NCBI RefSeq assembly: GCF_018847375.1
Contig: NZ_CP072036.1
Coordinates: 992,001-1,056,000, forward strand
Direction: 5' to 3'
DNA length: 64,000 nucleotides
DNA from: Akkermansia massiliensis
Lineage (GTDB): Bacteria; Verrucomicrobiota; Verrucomicrobiia; Verrucomicrobiales; Akkermansiaceae
The position numbers were made by a program, and so were the translations under genes. Under the pieces are notes generated by a model. That model ran no database searches. It was given only the letters and a program-made list of their open reading frames with translations, and had not been told where the DNA came from. Positions 1 to 8,130 of the stretch are shown piece by piece (position 1 is the first letter of the stretch; the number at the start of each line of letters is the position of its first letter).

Positions 1-105
1 ACTACCGCGGACATCCGCGGCCTGGAAGAAGCCAACCCTTCAAAAGTATTTTTCAGCATCAGGGACCTGTCGCATTTCCTGCTCCGGACGCGGGAAAACA
101 CATAA
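1..105 (+). CDS. C-terminal end of an unidentified protein (partial)
   Basis: An open frame enters from the left edge in frame 1 and stops at a TAA at 103-105, giving the last 34 residues, which end in LRTRENT. The start lies outside the window. The remaining piece shows no recognisable motif, so no function is given. Codon use is GC-rich like the neighbouring genes. The AEC carrier gene starts 54 bases downstream on the same strand, so the two could be co-transcribed. Confidence 0.6.
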   Translation, partial: TTADIRGLEEANPSKVFFSIRDLSHFLLRTRENT

Positions 106-159
106 CCTGTTCCGTTTTTTTATTTGCCTTAATCAATCGCGCCCTGCAATCCTGCCGCC

Positions 160-1146
160 ATGGACACCGGTTCCATCATCCTCACTTCCTTCCTCTCCAC
201 CATTCCCGTTTATCTTTTCTTCGCCACGGGTTTCTATCTGCGCCACAAGCAGGTCATCCAGGCGGACCATGACGCGCCCATCATGCGCATCGCGATGGAT
301 GTGGCCTATCCCTGCCTCGTCTTCCACAGCATCATGAAGTACATGGTGCTCTCCGGGAATGAAACGCTCAGCAGCGTTTCCTTTTCCCTCCAGGCTATTG
401 CAGCCGGAGCGCTGGAACTTCTGCTGGGCATCGCGTCCGCATGGCTGGTCGCCAAAATGCTGCGCATGCGCATCGGCACGGGCCTGCGCACCTTCACCCT
501 GACGGCGGGGGTGCAGAACTACGCCTTTTTCGTCATTCCCATTATCCAGATGCTGTTCACGGCCAGCAATGACCCCACGCTGGGCGTCCTTTTCGTCCAC
601 AACGTGGGGTGTGAACTGGTCGTATGGAGCATCGGCGTCATCATCATCGCAGGCGGTCCGGGCAACCTGAACATGGGCGTCTTCTTCCGCGGCCCCCTGC
701 TGGCGGTCATCGTGGGCCTGGCACTCGCCTGGTCTGGCCTGGGAACCTATGTAGCCCAGCCGCCTCTCATGAAAACCTTTGAAATGATCGGCAACTGCGC
801 CACGCCCCTGTGCCTGATCCTGTTCGGCTGTTCCATGAGAGACCTGTGGCACAACATGAAGTGGGAGCCCAAACCCATCATCTGCGGGCTGCTGACGCGC
901 TTGGGACTGGCTCCGGCGCTGCTGCTCCTGATGGCCTATTTCCTGCCGGTGGACGACTATATCAAGCGCGTCATCATCATCCAGGCGGCGATTCCCTCCG
1001 CCGTCATCCCGGTCATTCTGGCCAAACGCTTCGGCGGCCATCCCGACCTGGGCACCCAAATCCTGCTGACCACTACCGTGGCTTCCTTCCTTACGCTGCC
1101 CTGCTGGCTGGCTCTGGGTTCCTCACTGGTCGTGCCGTTGTATTAA
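160..1146 (+). CDS. AEC-family (auxin efflux carrier type) transporter
   Basis: This 328-residue, very hydrophobic protein has about ten predicted membrane segments in two halves of five, with polar breaks rich in N and P near the middle of each half (for example NYAFFVIP around residue 121 and PSAVIPVI near 279). This is the pattern of the AEC/BART carriers, secondary transporters that move small organic acids or other anions across the inner membrane. The substrate cannot be read from sequence. Length is normal for the family (about 310-330). The ATG at 160 is the first in the frame and sits just before the hydrophobic start. Family is fairly sure; substrate is unknown. Confidence 0.8.
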   Translation: MDTGSIILTSFLSTIPVYLFFATGFYLRHKQVIQADHDAPIMRIAMDVAYPCLVFHSIMKYMVLSGNETLSSVSFSLQAIAAGALELLLGIASAWLVAKMLRMRIGTGLRTFTLTAGVQNYAFFVIPIIQMLFTASNDPTLGVLFVHNVGCELVVWSIGVIIIAGGPGNLNMGVFFRGPLLAVIVGLALAWSGLGTYVAQPPLMKTFEMIGNCATPLCLILFGCSMRDLWHNMKWEPKPIICGLLTRLGLAPALLLLMAYFLPVDDYIKRVIIIQAAIPSAVIPVILAKRFGGHPDLGTQILLTTTVASFLTLPCWLALGSSLVVPLY

Positions 1147-1372
1147 AGGCGGCGCGGCAGCGTCATCGCCCGGCTGGGACACGGGGCAGTCAAACGGGCC
1201 AGCTCCGTGCTTCCGGAACCTTTCCCGTTCATGGATGCGGTTCCCTTGTTGGATACTCCATCAGCAGAACCATTCCAGTCCTGGAACGCCTTTATTCTTT
1301 CTGGGCCCCACCACATTTCCATGCTGAAGCTTTCCCACCTTTGTGTTGACTCCCCCGGCGGATGTGTATTGA

Positions 1373-1864
1373 ATGGGCTCCATGAAGTTTCCTGCTCCCC
1401 TTTGCACTGCCGCCGTACTGCCGGTCCTGTTTTCCTGTGCGGAGCAGGTTTCCCGGATTGAACATGTGCGGGAGGTTCCCTTGAAAACCACGGTGGTTCC
1501 TGCAGAAGATGTAGGCATGCACCGCTCCCAGGCTACTTACCTGCTGCATGGCGCCGTCTCCCAGCAACAGCGCCTCCAGCGTCTGGGCCAATACTACTTC
1601 GTCACCTGGAATGATGCGAACCCGGAACAGGCGGCCACCCTGGTCATGATGTACCGCCAGGGAAAAACAGGTTCAGCCGTCCTGACGAAATCCATTTCCT
1701 ACCCTGCCGGGAGAAAGGGAGGCACGCAAAATTCCGTTTTTGAATTCATCGGGGATGAAGCCAAAACAAAAGGGGAGATTCTCGCATGGAAGCTCGTCCT
1801 GAAGGACAACCACGGCAAAACAATCTCCGAACGCCATTCCTACCTGTGGGGAGACGACCATTGA
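1373..1864 (+). CDS. Predicted lipoprotein of unknown function
   Basis: This 163-residue protein starts with a short signal peptide that ends at a cysteine near residue 22 (VLFSC), a plausible though not ideal lipobox. The second ATG at 1382 (MKFPAPL) may be the real start, giving 160 residues. The mature part is polar, with a predicted beta-rich stretch (YYFVTW, VFEFIG, AWKLVLKD) and no catalytic motif I recognise. It is probably anchored to a membrane facing the periplasm. Neighbours do not suggest a role: it lies between a carrier gene and the convergent DAHP synthase gene. Confidence 0.6.
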   Translation: MGSMKFPAPLCTAAVLPVLFSCAEQVSRIEHVREVPLKTTVVPAEDVGMHRSQATYLLHGAVSQQQRLQRLGQYYFVTWNDANPEQAATLVMMYRQGKTGSAVLTKSISYPAGRKGGTQNSVFEFIGDEAKTKGEILAWKLVLKDNHGKTISERHSYLWGDDH

Positions 1865-1981
1865 CCCTCCGGCAAAAACGCCGAAGGGCCAATGAAAAGT
1901 AACCAGATATAAAGGATTGGAACTACGGCTTCCGGGTACAATCACCCAAGGCGTACCCCCTGGTCCTTAATCACTAGGAAT

Positions 1982-2004
1982 GTCTTCCGCCAACACCGGA
2001 AGAC
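1982..2004 (-). terminator. Hairpin just after the DAHP synthase stop codon
   Basis: GTCTTCCG at 1982-1989 and CGGAAGAC at 1997-2004 form a perfect 8-bp stem with a 7-base loop. It abuts the stop codon of the minus-strand DAHP synthase gene. There is no clear T-run after it on the minus strand, so it may be a weak terminator or an mRNA 3' end stabiliser. It lies in the short gap between two convergent genes. Confidence 0.45.
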
Positions 2005-3072
2005 TTACGCTTCCTGCCGTTTGGCACGGCGCTTGCGGACGGCGGCGGCAAGGTTTTCCAGCACTTCCACCGTGGTGTCCCAGCCGATGCACTGGTCCGT
2101 GATGCTCTTGCCGTACACCAGGTCGGAGCTCAGCGGCTGGGCCCCTTCCACGATGTTGCTCTCAATCATTACGGCCACCACCTGGTCGGAACCGTCGGAA
2201 ATCTGTTCCGCGATGCTGGCGGCCACCGCCGGCTGTTTGCGGTAATCCTTGCAGCTGTTGCCGTGGGAGCAGTCCACCATAATGCGGTTGTTGATGCCGG
2301 CCTTCTGCAAGGCTTCCGCTGCTTCCTTCACATGTTGGTCATCGAAATTCGGGCCCAGGGAGGAACCGCGCAGAATCAGGTGGCAGGACTTGTTGCCCGT
2401 GGTGGAAACGATGGCGGAAACACCCTGCTTGGTCACGGAAAGGAAGCAGTGCGGGCAGGAGGAGGAAATGATGGCGTCCACGGCAATCTGGAGACTGCCG
2501 CTGGTGCCGTTCTTGAATCCCACGGGCATGGAAAGCCCGGAGGCCAGTTCACGGTGCACCTGGCTTTCCGTGGTGCGCGCGCCAATGGCTCCCCACGTAA
2601 TCAGGTCCGCTATATATTGCGGGGTGATGGTGTCCAGGAACTCCGTGGCGGCGGGAATCCCCATGTCACCCAGGCGCAGCAACAGCCCGCGGGCCATGTG
2701 GAGGCCGCGGTTAATGTCAAAGGTATGGTTCATGAACGGGTCATTGATGAGGCCCTTCCAGCCCACCGTGGTGCGGGGTTTTTCAAAATACACGCGCATG
2801 ATGATCACCAGATCCTTTTCAAAGCGCGCCATCTGCTCCTTCAGGCGGGAGGCATAGTCCACTGCGGCCTGGGGATCATGGATGGAGCACGGCCCCACCA
2901 CCACCAGCAGGCGGTCGTCGTGGCCGGAAATGATGTTCTCCGCATTCTTGCGGGTCGTAGCCACCATTTTGGCGATTTCCGTGGTCGCCGGATAATCCTT
3001 GATCAGGATGGCGGGGGAAATCAGGGGCTCGATGTCTTGAATGCGTACGTCGTCTGTTTTGAACCAGTTCAT
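2005..3072 (-). CDS. aroG: 3-deoxy-7-phosphoheptulonate synthase (class I DAHP synthase)
   Basis: This 355-residue protein condenses phosphoenolpyruvate and erythrose 4-phosphate to DAHP, the first step of the shikimate pathway. It shows the class I (AroF/G/H) signatures: VVVGPCSIHDP near residue 58, MRVYFEKPRTTVGWKG near 92, a FKNGTSG loop near 186 and the metal-binding DCSHGNS motif near 264. Length matches the E. coli enzymes (about 350). It appears to be a single-gene unit. The GC-rich body and full set of motifs make the function sure. Which aromatic amino acid inhibits it cannot be told from the sequence, so the G in the symbol only marks the family. Confidence 0.93.
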   Translation of the reverse strand: MNWFKTDDVRIQDIEPLISPAILIKDYPATTEIAKMVATTRKNAENIISGHDDRLLVVVGPCSIHDPQAAVDYASRLKEQMARFEKDLVIIMRVYFEKPRTTVGWKGLINDPFMNHTFDINRGLHMARGLLLRLGDMGIPAATEFLDTITPQYIADLITWGAIGARTTESQVHRELASGLSMPVGFKNGTSGSLQIAVDAIISSSCPHCFLSVTKQGVSAIVSTTGNKSCHLILRGSSLGPNFDDQHVKEAAEALQKAGINNRIMVDCSHGNSCKDYRKQPAVAASIAEQISDGSDQVVAVMIESNIVEGAQPLSSDLVYGKSITDQCIGWDTTVEVLENLAAAVRKRRAKRQEA

Positions 3073-3152
3073 GTCTGGGACTTATTGAGGGGTTTTTGAG
3101 AGTGGTTGAAAAGAAAAAAATACGGTTTGGAGGCAATATGCCTGAATATATC

Positions 3153-3186
3153 GCGGGGCCTCGCGGCCATAAGCCGGAAGCCCCGC
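3153..3186 (-). terminator. GC-rich hairpin downstream of the pseudopilin gene
   Basis: GCGGGGC at 3153-3159 pairs with GCCCCGC at 3180-3186, and inner bases can extend the stem. It lies about 45 bases past the pseudopilin stop codon and upstream of nothing on the same strand except the DAHP synthase gene. There is no T-run, so its role as a terminator is only suggested. Confidence 0.4.
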
Positions 3187-3230
3187 AAAATAAATCGGTC
3201 CCGTCTCTCAACAGGCGGTCCCGGAATGCG

Positions 3231-3872
3231 TTACCAGGAAGTCACGTTGTCTTCCGTCATTTCCGGATTGTTGATGTGGCCATCCTCCGTGCTGCCCTGC
3301 TTGTCCTTGCCGACGCTGTAAACGGCCACGTTCTTGGTCACCATGCGGGAACCGACCTGGACGCGGGGGGTGCGGTCGTCGGGATTGGCATTCAAAATGA
3401 TGTGGTAGGGGGATTCCCACGGGTCCATCAGGCCCACGCGGCCGCGGCTTTCAAAGAACAGGCCGGGAGAACCTTCCACATCCGTGGTCGTGGTGTTGAA
3501 ATAGGCCGTTTTCTTGGGATTCAGCTTCCTATCTTCATCCCCGCGGTCCATGTAGTTGGTCAGGATGCTCATGATGCGGCTGTCGTCATCCACGGCGGTC
3601 GTCATGTAATACTGTCCGTCCTTGCGGGCCTGCTTGGCCATTTCCCGTCCGCTCCAGGCTACGGGAACGCGGCCGTTGTCCAGCATGTAGTTCTCAACGG
3701 CTGTCTGCAAACCGTTGCAATCGCTCCGCGCCGTGGTAACCCGTGATTTTTCCATCACGCCGTTCACCACCGTCATGGCAATGCCGGCCAGCGTCAGGAT
3801 AATGGCGATCACCACAAGCAATTCAATCAACGTGAATCCCTTGGATTTACGGTTCAAAAAAGGTGCCTTCAT
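3231..3872 (-). CDS. Type II pseudopilin-like protein (prepilin N-terminal methylation domain)
   Basis: The start chosen (ATG whose first base is at 3872) gives about 213 residues beginning MKAPFLNRKSKGFTLIEL. The GFTLIELLVVIAII motif is the classic prepilin peptidase cleavage and N-methylation site, followed by one membrane helix. The longer frame starting at 3893 adds seven residues and is less likely. The rest is a pilin-like globular domain with conserved DPW(ES)PYH near the C terminus, as in GspG/GspH-like pseudopilins. It probably works in type II secretion or a pilus-like fibre. Verrucomicrobia encode many such single pseudopilins, and no secretion genes are adjacent here. A GC-rich hairpin follows downstream (3153-3186). 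Confidence 0.85.
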   Translation of the reverse strand: MKAPFLNRKSKGFTLIELLVVIAIILTLAGIAMTVVNGVMEKSRVTTARSDCNGLQTAVENYMLDNGRVPVAWSGREMAKQARKDGQYYMTTAVDDDSRIMSILTNYMDRGDEDRKLNPKKTAYFNTTTTDVEGSPGLFFESRGRVGLMDPWESPYHIILNANPDDRTPRVQVGSRMVTKNVAVYSVGKDKQGSTEDGHINNPEMTEDNVTSW

Positions 3873-3988
3873 ACTTTGCCAAGAGTAGCGCAATTACGGT
3901 TCAGGGCAAGCGGAAAACAACCGGAACCGCCAATTTCAAAGCGCGTTTCCGGAGCGGCAAACATGCGGCGCATGACCCCGGCATGCAA

Positions 3989-4020
3989 ACGCCCCGGCTG
4001 TCGGAGGACGGCCGGGGCGT
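3989..4020 (-). terminator. Strong hairpin terminator after secG
   Basis: ACGCCCCGGC at 3989-3998 and GCCGGGGCGT at 4011-4020 form a perfect 10-bp stem with a 12-base loop, followed on the minus strand by TTTGC. It closes the nrnA-truB-ribF-panD-secG run, whose last stop codon is 18 bases upstream. An A/T-rich tail on the plus-strand side (TTTAAAAA) could make it work in both directions. Confidence 0.75.
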
Positions 4021-4037
4021 TTAAAAAGAACATTCTT

Positions 4038-4517
4038 TTAATTAGCGGGAGCGGGAGCTTCCGGAGAGACAGGAGCGGGAGCTTCCGGCACAGCGGGAGC
4101 CGGAGCCTGTGAAGAAGCGGCTTCCGCCTCAGCGGCGCGCCTGCGCAGCTCCTCCTGCTGGAGTTCTTCCGGCGTCTTGGCGGGAACGGAGGCTTCCTGC
4201 TTGGCGGCGGCCTTCATCATTTCCGGGCTCAGCAGACTTTCCGAGCTCTTGACGTGCTGGCGGTTGATCAGCATGCCCAGCACCAGGCAAAGAATCATGA
4301 AGGCGGAGCCGAAGTACACCGTAGCTTTTTTCAGCACATCCGTAGTCCGCGCGCCGAAGGCCTGGTCCGTGATGGCGGCGCCGAAAGCGGCTCCCAGCCC
4401 TTCCTGCTTGGGTCTCTGCATAAGCACCACGCCCAGGAGGAGAAGTGACACAATCACCAGAACGGCAAAGAGTAACTGAATGCTGATATTAAGTGAATTT
4501 GCTAAAAAAAGGTTCAT
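4038..4517 (-). CDS. secG: Preprotein translocase subunit SecG with a long Pro/Ala tail
   Basis: This 159-residue inner-membrane protein is the small accessory subunit of SecYEG. The first half holds two membrane helices (about residues 8-30 and 65-85) joined by the conserved loop LLGVVLMQRPKQEGLGAAF near residues 27-45, the SecG hallmark. The second half, past about residue 95, is a charged stretch followed by a low-complexity Pro-Ala-Glu tail with APAPV repeats. Canonical SecG is 75-110 residues, so the tail is extra. It is the last gene of the run that includes panD (42 bases upstream) and is followed by a strong hairpin. Confidence 0.88.
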   Translation of the reverse strand: MNLFLANSLNISIQLLFAVLVIVSLLLLGVVLMQRPKQEGLGAAFGAAITDQAFGARTTDVLKKATVYFGSAFMILCLVLGMLINRQHVKSSESLLSPEMMKAAAKQEASVPAKTPEELQQEELRRRAAEAEAASSQAPAPAVPEAPAPVSPEAPAPAN

Positions 4518-4558
4518 GAACGCGGGGAGTATGTGTGAATTCAGATGGTTTGTAAAGT

Positions 4559-4897
4559 CTAGGAAATGATTTCGTTATGCTCGTTGCAAACGATTTTCTT
4601 GGGAACGATGGGCTTGTCCGACAGGGCAAAGCTCATGATAACCACCCGTTCGCCCGTCTTGATCAAATGGGCCGCGCCGCCGTTCATGATGATGTTCCCC
4701 GTACCGGCAGGCCCCTGCAGGGCATACGTTTCCAGACGGTTTCCGGACGTGACGGACGCCACGAGGACCTTTTCTCCGGGCCACAGGTCCACAGCGGCCA
4801 TCAAATCGGCAGGAATTTCAATACTGCCTTCATATTGAACATCGCCACGGGTAATCATGGCGCGATGGATTTTTGATTTTAACTGCTCAACCAACAT
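4559..4897 (-). CDS. panD: Aspartate 1-decarboxylase proenzyme
   Basis: This 112-residue protein converts L-aspartate to beta-alanine for pantothenate and CoA synthesis. It is made as a proenzyme that cuts itself at Gly24-Ser25 (in YEGS) to form the pyruvoyl cofactor. Lys9 (SKIHRA), Arg54, Thr57 and Tyr58 (RLETY) match the known active-site positions, and the NGGAAHL segment near residue 72 is the conserved INGAAAHL. The length is normal for the family, and numbering coincides with the E. coli protein. It sits between ribF and secG on the same strand. Confidence 0.93.
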   Translation of the reverse strand: MLVEQLKSKIHRAMITRGDVQYEGSIEIPADLMAAVDLWPGEKVLVASVTSGNRLETYALQGPAGTGNIIMNGGAAHLIKTGERVVIMSFALSDKPIVPKKIVCNEHNEIIS

Positions 4898-4970
4898 GAC
4901 GTCCGAACAACAAACCCCCGATCGCTCTTTCGGTCAAGCCGTCATCCTCCATTTTACGGTTTTCTGTGTC

Positions 4971-5906
4971 TTACTCACCCCGTTTCAACACTTCAGCGGC
5001 ATGGGCGGCGTCCCGGGCAAGCTGGTTTTTCAGTTCTTCCAAAGAGGGGAATTTGGCCTCCGGCCTCAGGAACCGGACCGGCTCCACTTCCATTTCCTGC
5101 CCGTAAATGTCCCCCGGCCGGCCGAATAAATGCGTTTCCAGCAACAGTTCCCCCGCATCCCCCTCCACCGTGGGACGCACCCCCAGGTTGGCGACGCCCC
5201 CATATTCCGCCCCGTTCACCCGGGCGCGTACGGCGTAAACGCCATGAGGAGGCTGCAACCCGCAGCCGGGCTTCATATTGGCCGTGGGGTAGTCCAGCAG
5301 GCGTCCCAATTGGCGTCCATGAATCACCGGGCCCCTCCAGCGGTAGGGACGGCCCAGCATGCCGGCCGCCTGTAAAAAATCCGCCGCACGCACGGCTTCG
5401 CGAATCCGGGTGCTGCTCACGCGCTCCCCGTCCCGCAGGATGGGCGGAACGGCCGTCACTCGGAACCCGTAGCGGCCGGACAAAAGGCGCAGGGTTTCCA
5501 CATCGCCCGCGCGGCCTCGGCCAAAGTGCCAGTCTTCCCCCACGGCAATCTCCGCCACGCGGCAGGAGGCGCAGAGCTCCCTGATGAATTCCTCCGGGCT
5601 CATGGAAGCCAGCCGGGAGGAAAATTCCAGCGTCAGCACCATCTTCACCCCCAGCTCTTCCATCAGGGCGAACTTTTCCGCATCCACCGCCATAATGGCA
5701 GGCGGCACGCTTTCCGGGCGGACACGGGCCAGCGGATGAGTGCGAAACGTCAGCACGGCGGCAATGCCTCCGTCACGGGCCGCGCCTTCCACCGCTGCGG
5801 CAATCACTCCGGCATGCCCCAGGTGCAGCCCGTCAAACATCCCCATGGCCCAGTGCACGGGGGAAGAAACACCCTTCAGTTCCTTGAACTCCCGGTAAAT
5901 GACCAT
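4971..5906 (-). CDS. ribF: Bifunctional riboflavin kinase / FMN adenylyltransferase
   Basis: The protein of about 311 residues makes FMN and FAD from riboflavin. The N-terminal FAD synthetase half has the nucleotidyltransferase motif GMFDGLHLGHAGVI near residue 20 and the STRIREAV motif near 165. The C-terminal riboflavin kinase half has GRQLGRLLDYPTAN near 200 and GVANLGVRPTV near 235. The ATG at 5906 (MVIYREF) is chosen over the one at 5921 because it lies four bases after the truB stop codon, at a normal distance from an AGG sequence. This tight arrangement suggests translational coupling with truB. Confidence 0.93.
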   Translation of the reverse strand: MVIYREFKELKGVSSPVHWAMGMFDGLHLGHAGVIAAAVEGAARDGGIAAVLTFRTHPLARVRPESVPPAIMAVDAEKFALMEELGVKMVLTLEFSSRLASMSPEEFIRELCASCRVAEIAVGEDWHFGRGRAGDVETLRLLSGRYGFRVTAVPPILRDGERVSSTRIREAVRAADFLQAAGMLGRPYRWRGPVIHGRQLGRLLDYPTANMKPGCGLQPPHGVYAVRARVNGAEYGGVANLGVRPTVEGDAGELLLETHLFGRPGDIYGQEMEVEPVRFLRPEAKFPSLEELKNQLARDAAHAAEVLKRGE

Positions 5907-5910
5907 GCTG

Positions 5911-6645
5911 CTACCTGGCAATCAGAATGTCCGCCAGCTCCTCCAGGGAAAGCATGGCCCGGAACAGCTCCTCCCTGGGGGCGGTTTTCAGGGTGTCCAC
6001 CGTAACGGCGCGCTCCAGCGTAAAAGAGCCGGACCTGATGCGCCGGAGGGCGCTCAAATGCGCTCCGCAGCCCAGCGCCTTCCCGATGTCATACGCATAG
6101 GAACGCACGTAAAAACCCTTGGAGCATTGAACGGTAAAGTCCACTTCCGGAACGGCCACGCGGGAAATTTGATGGCCGAACACCTCCACGGGCCGCGGCT
6201 CCCTCACAACTTCCTGCCCCTTGCGGGCCAGCTTGTACAGCGGGACGCCGTCCTTTTTAATGGCGGAAACCATCGGGGGAATCTGCTCAAAAGCGCCGTC
6301 AAACCGGTCAAACGCCTCGCGCACGGCCTGTTCCGTCACGCCGTCCACGGAATACTCCGCCACCACTTCCCCCATGGCGTCCTGGGAAGAGGTCTCCACT
6401 CCCAGCGTGAGGGTTCCGGCGTATTCCTTGTGTTCGCACATCAGCTTGTCCTGAAGCTTGGTCGCCTTTCCCACCACCAGCATCAGCAGCCCCGTAGCCA
6501 TGGGGTCCAGCGTGCCGCAGTGGCCGATCTTCTTAATCCCCAGGGAGCGGCGCGCAATCGCCACCACGTCGTGGGAGGTCATGTCCTGCGCCTTGTCAAT
6601 CAACAGGACGCCCGAGGGAGCTTGCATGGAATCTGAAGCGTTCAT
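5911..6645 (-). CDS. truB: tRNA pseudouridine(55) synthase
   Basis: This 244-residue enzyme makes pseudouridine 55 in the T-loop of tRNAs. Visible signatures are GVLLIDKAQDMTSHDVV near residue 12, KIGHCGTLDPMATGLL near 36 with the catalytic Asp in GTLDP, the Tyr-containing YAGTLTLG near 70, and the CSKGFYVRSYAYDIG motif near 174. It is shorter than the E. coli enzyme (314) and lacks a PUA domain, as is usual in this lineage. Its ATG overlaps the nrnA stop codon in an ATGA arrangement. Confidence 0.92.
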   Translation of the reverse strand: MNASDSMQAPSGVLLIDKAQDMTSHDVVAIARRSLGIKKIGHCGTLDPMATGLLMLVVGKATKLQDKLMCEHKEYAGTLTLGVETSSQDAMGEVVAEYSVDGVTEQAVREAFDRFDGAFEQIPPMVSAIKKDGVPLYKLARKGQEVVREPRPVEVFGHQISRVAVPEVDFTVQCSKGFYVRSYAYDIGKALGCGAHLSALRRIRSGSFTLERAVTVDTLKTAPREELFRAMLSLEELADILIAR

Positions 6646-7655
6646 GAAATCTGCTGTTGGAGCACGCGTTCCACTTCCTCCTGCATGGCCTTCAGGATGG
6701 TGAGGCGCACTTCTTCAATGGGTCCCCTGATGCGCACTCCGGCGGCCATGGCATGTCCGCCGCCTCCAAAACGGGAGGCAAGCTCCGCCACGGATATTTC
6801 AGGGGTCTTGGACCTCAGGGAAATGCGGATACGGGGATCGTCCTCCGCCTCCTCCAGATAAGCGGCCAGCCAGACTCCCTGCACGGAACGCAAAAGGTCG
6901 ATCAGGCCTTCCGTGTCCTCCGGACGGCTGCCGATCCGTGCCTTCGCCTCATTCGTCAGGCAGAACGTGCAAATCCTGCCGTCCGGCGTCAGCCTCATGC
7001 CGTTCAGAGCCTCGCGCATCAGCTGCATCTTCACCCAGGGCTTTTCCTGGTAAAGCTGGCGGTTGATGTCCTGGACGTCAACGCCCATCCGGATCAAATC
7101 CGCGGCCAGCTCCATCACGGCCGCCGTCGTCATCTGGTACTGGAAGGAACCCGTATCCGTGCTGACGGCCACGTATAGGGCGTCACGCATTATCGGGGTA
7201 ACGGGAACGCCCAGATACTTGAAAAAATAATACAGCACCGCACCCGTGGCGCACTCGTCCGGCAGAACGCATTGCACGTCCCCGAACAATTCATTAGTCT
7301 GGTGGTGGTCGATGTTCGCCCACACCTTCACTCCCGCCAGGGCCTTCAGACTGCGTTCGCCCAGCCTCTTGAACGCGCCGTTGTCCACGGAAACGGCCAC
7401 TTCCACGTCCACCGGCTCATCGGGCGTGGGGATGATATTTTCCACGCCCGGCATAAAGGCCAGATTGGAAGGCACGCCGTCCTCGTTCATCATCACCACC
7501 TTCTTGCCCATCTGCTTCAGGGCTTCCCCCAGCGCCAGCGTGGAACCGATGGCGTCACCGTCCGGATGCACGTGCGCAATTACCGCAAAGCTGTCATGTC
7601 TGCGGAACAGGTCCGCCAAAGGCGCAAATTTGGGACAATGTTTCCAATCTTCCAT
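6642..7655 (-). CDS. nrnA: DHH-family phosphoesterase, NrnA-like oligoribonuclease / pAp phosphatase
   Basis: The protein of about 337 residues degrades nano-RNAs and dephosphorylates pAp in its family. The DHH domain shows AHVHPDGDAIGS, the DNG and NIDHHQTN metal ligands and STDTGSFQYQ. The C-terminal DHHA1 domain ends with RFGGGGHAMAAG. The start at 7655 (MEDWKHC) is preferred, because the upstream in-frame ATG at 7697 lies inside the terminator hairpin of the preceding gene. It appears to be the first gene of the nrnA-truB-ribF-panD-secG run. Confidence 0.88.
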   Translation of the reverse strand: MEDWKHCPKFAPLADLFRRHDSFAVIAHVHPDGDAIGSTLALGEALKQMGKKVVMMNEDGVPSNLAFMPGVENIIPTPDEPVDVEVAVSVDNGAFKRLGERSLKALAGVKVWANIDHHQTNELFGDVQCVLPDECATGAVLYYFFKYLGVPVTPIMRDALYVAVSTDTGSFQYQMTTAAVMELAADLIRMGVDVQDINRQLYQEKPWVKMQLMREALNGMRLTPDGRICTFCLTNEAKARIGSRPEDTEGLIDLLRSVQGVWLAAYLEEAEDDPRIRISLRSKTPEISVAELASRFGGGGHAMAAGVRIRGPIEEVRLTILKAMQEEVERVLQQQIS

Positions 7656-7668
7656 ATGTTCTGCCGCA

Positions 7669-7713
7669 TTTTTATAGAAAAAGCCGCACTTGGACAATCA
7701 CCAAGTGCGGCTT
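7669..7713 (-). terminator. Intrinsic terminator of the small lipoprotein gene
   Basis: AAGCCGCACTTGG (7681-7693) and CCAAGTGCGGCTT (7701-7713) form a perfect 13-bp stem with a 7-base loop, followed on the minus strand by TTTCTATAAAAA. It lies 30 bases after the stop of the small lipoprotein gene and just ahead of nrnA, so it separates the two transcription units. Confidence 0.88.
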
Positions 7714-7742
7714 GAAAAGTCGTACCTAATCCCGGAAGAGGA

Positions 7743-7910
7743 TTACTTCTTGGACTTCATGACCACCGGAGCCACATCCACGGCGGGCTGGTTCAGGTCA
7801 TTGAACTTGGGAAGGGGGGTCAGGGGGGGAGCACCCTGATCCTGACAGCAGCAGGAAGCCATGATGCTCGCCGCAAAAGCGGCAAGAGCCATAACGGTAA
7901 TCTTCTTCAT
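7743..7910 (-). CDS. Small predicted lipoprotein
   Basis: From the ATG at 7910 (MKKITVMALAAFAASIMASC) this is a 55-residue protein. It has a textbook signal peptide and a lipobox ending in three consecutive cysteines (SCCCQ). The mature part is only about 35 residues, Pro-rich, and ends MKSKK. A longer frame from 7961 would add 17 residues that look non-coding. It has its own terminator and appears monocistronic. Function is unknown; small abundant envelope lipoproteins are one possibility. Confidence 0.65.
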   Translation of the reverse strand: MKKITVMALAAFAASIMASCCCQDQGAPPLTPLPKFNDLNQPAVDVAPVVMKSKK

Positions 7911-8130
7911 ATGCGTGGTTAAATGATGGGTGATAAAGGATATGGAAATATCTTGGAGCATAAAAGCATACCATGCGGGCGCCCGTCAATCAAATTTGCT
8001 AAAATCTCCCAAGGGGGCGCCTTTCCGCCTGCTTCTCCCCGCAATCGGGCCTTTCTCAAATGGCAAGACGCATAAATCGCTCGCCTGCGGTCCTCAGGAA
8101 TTATAGTCTCTGCCAAGCCGCTTCCCTTCC

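Noticed and set aside
133..1059. 308-residue minus-strand open frame
   Set aside because: It is antisense to the AEC carrier gene and is a His/Gln/Gly/Asp-rich frame typical of GC-rich shadow translation, with no domain.
1868..1893. Possible hairpin CCCTCCGGC / GCCGAAGGG after the lipoprotein gene
   Set aside because: The stem has a mismatch and no T-run follows on either strand; too weak to list as a terminator.
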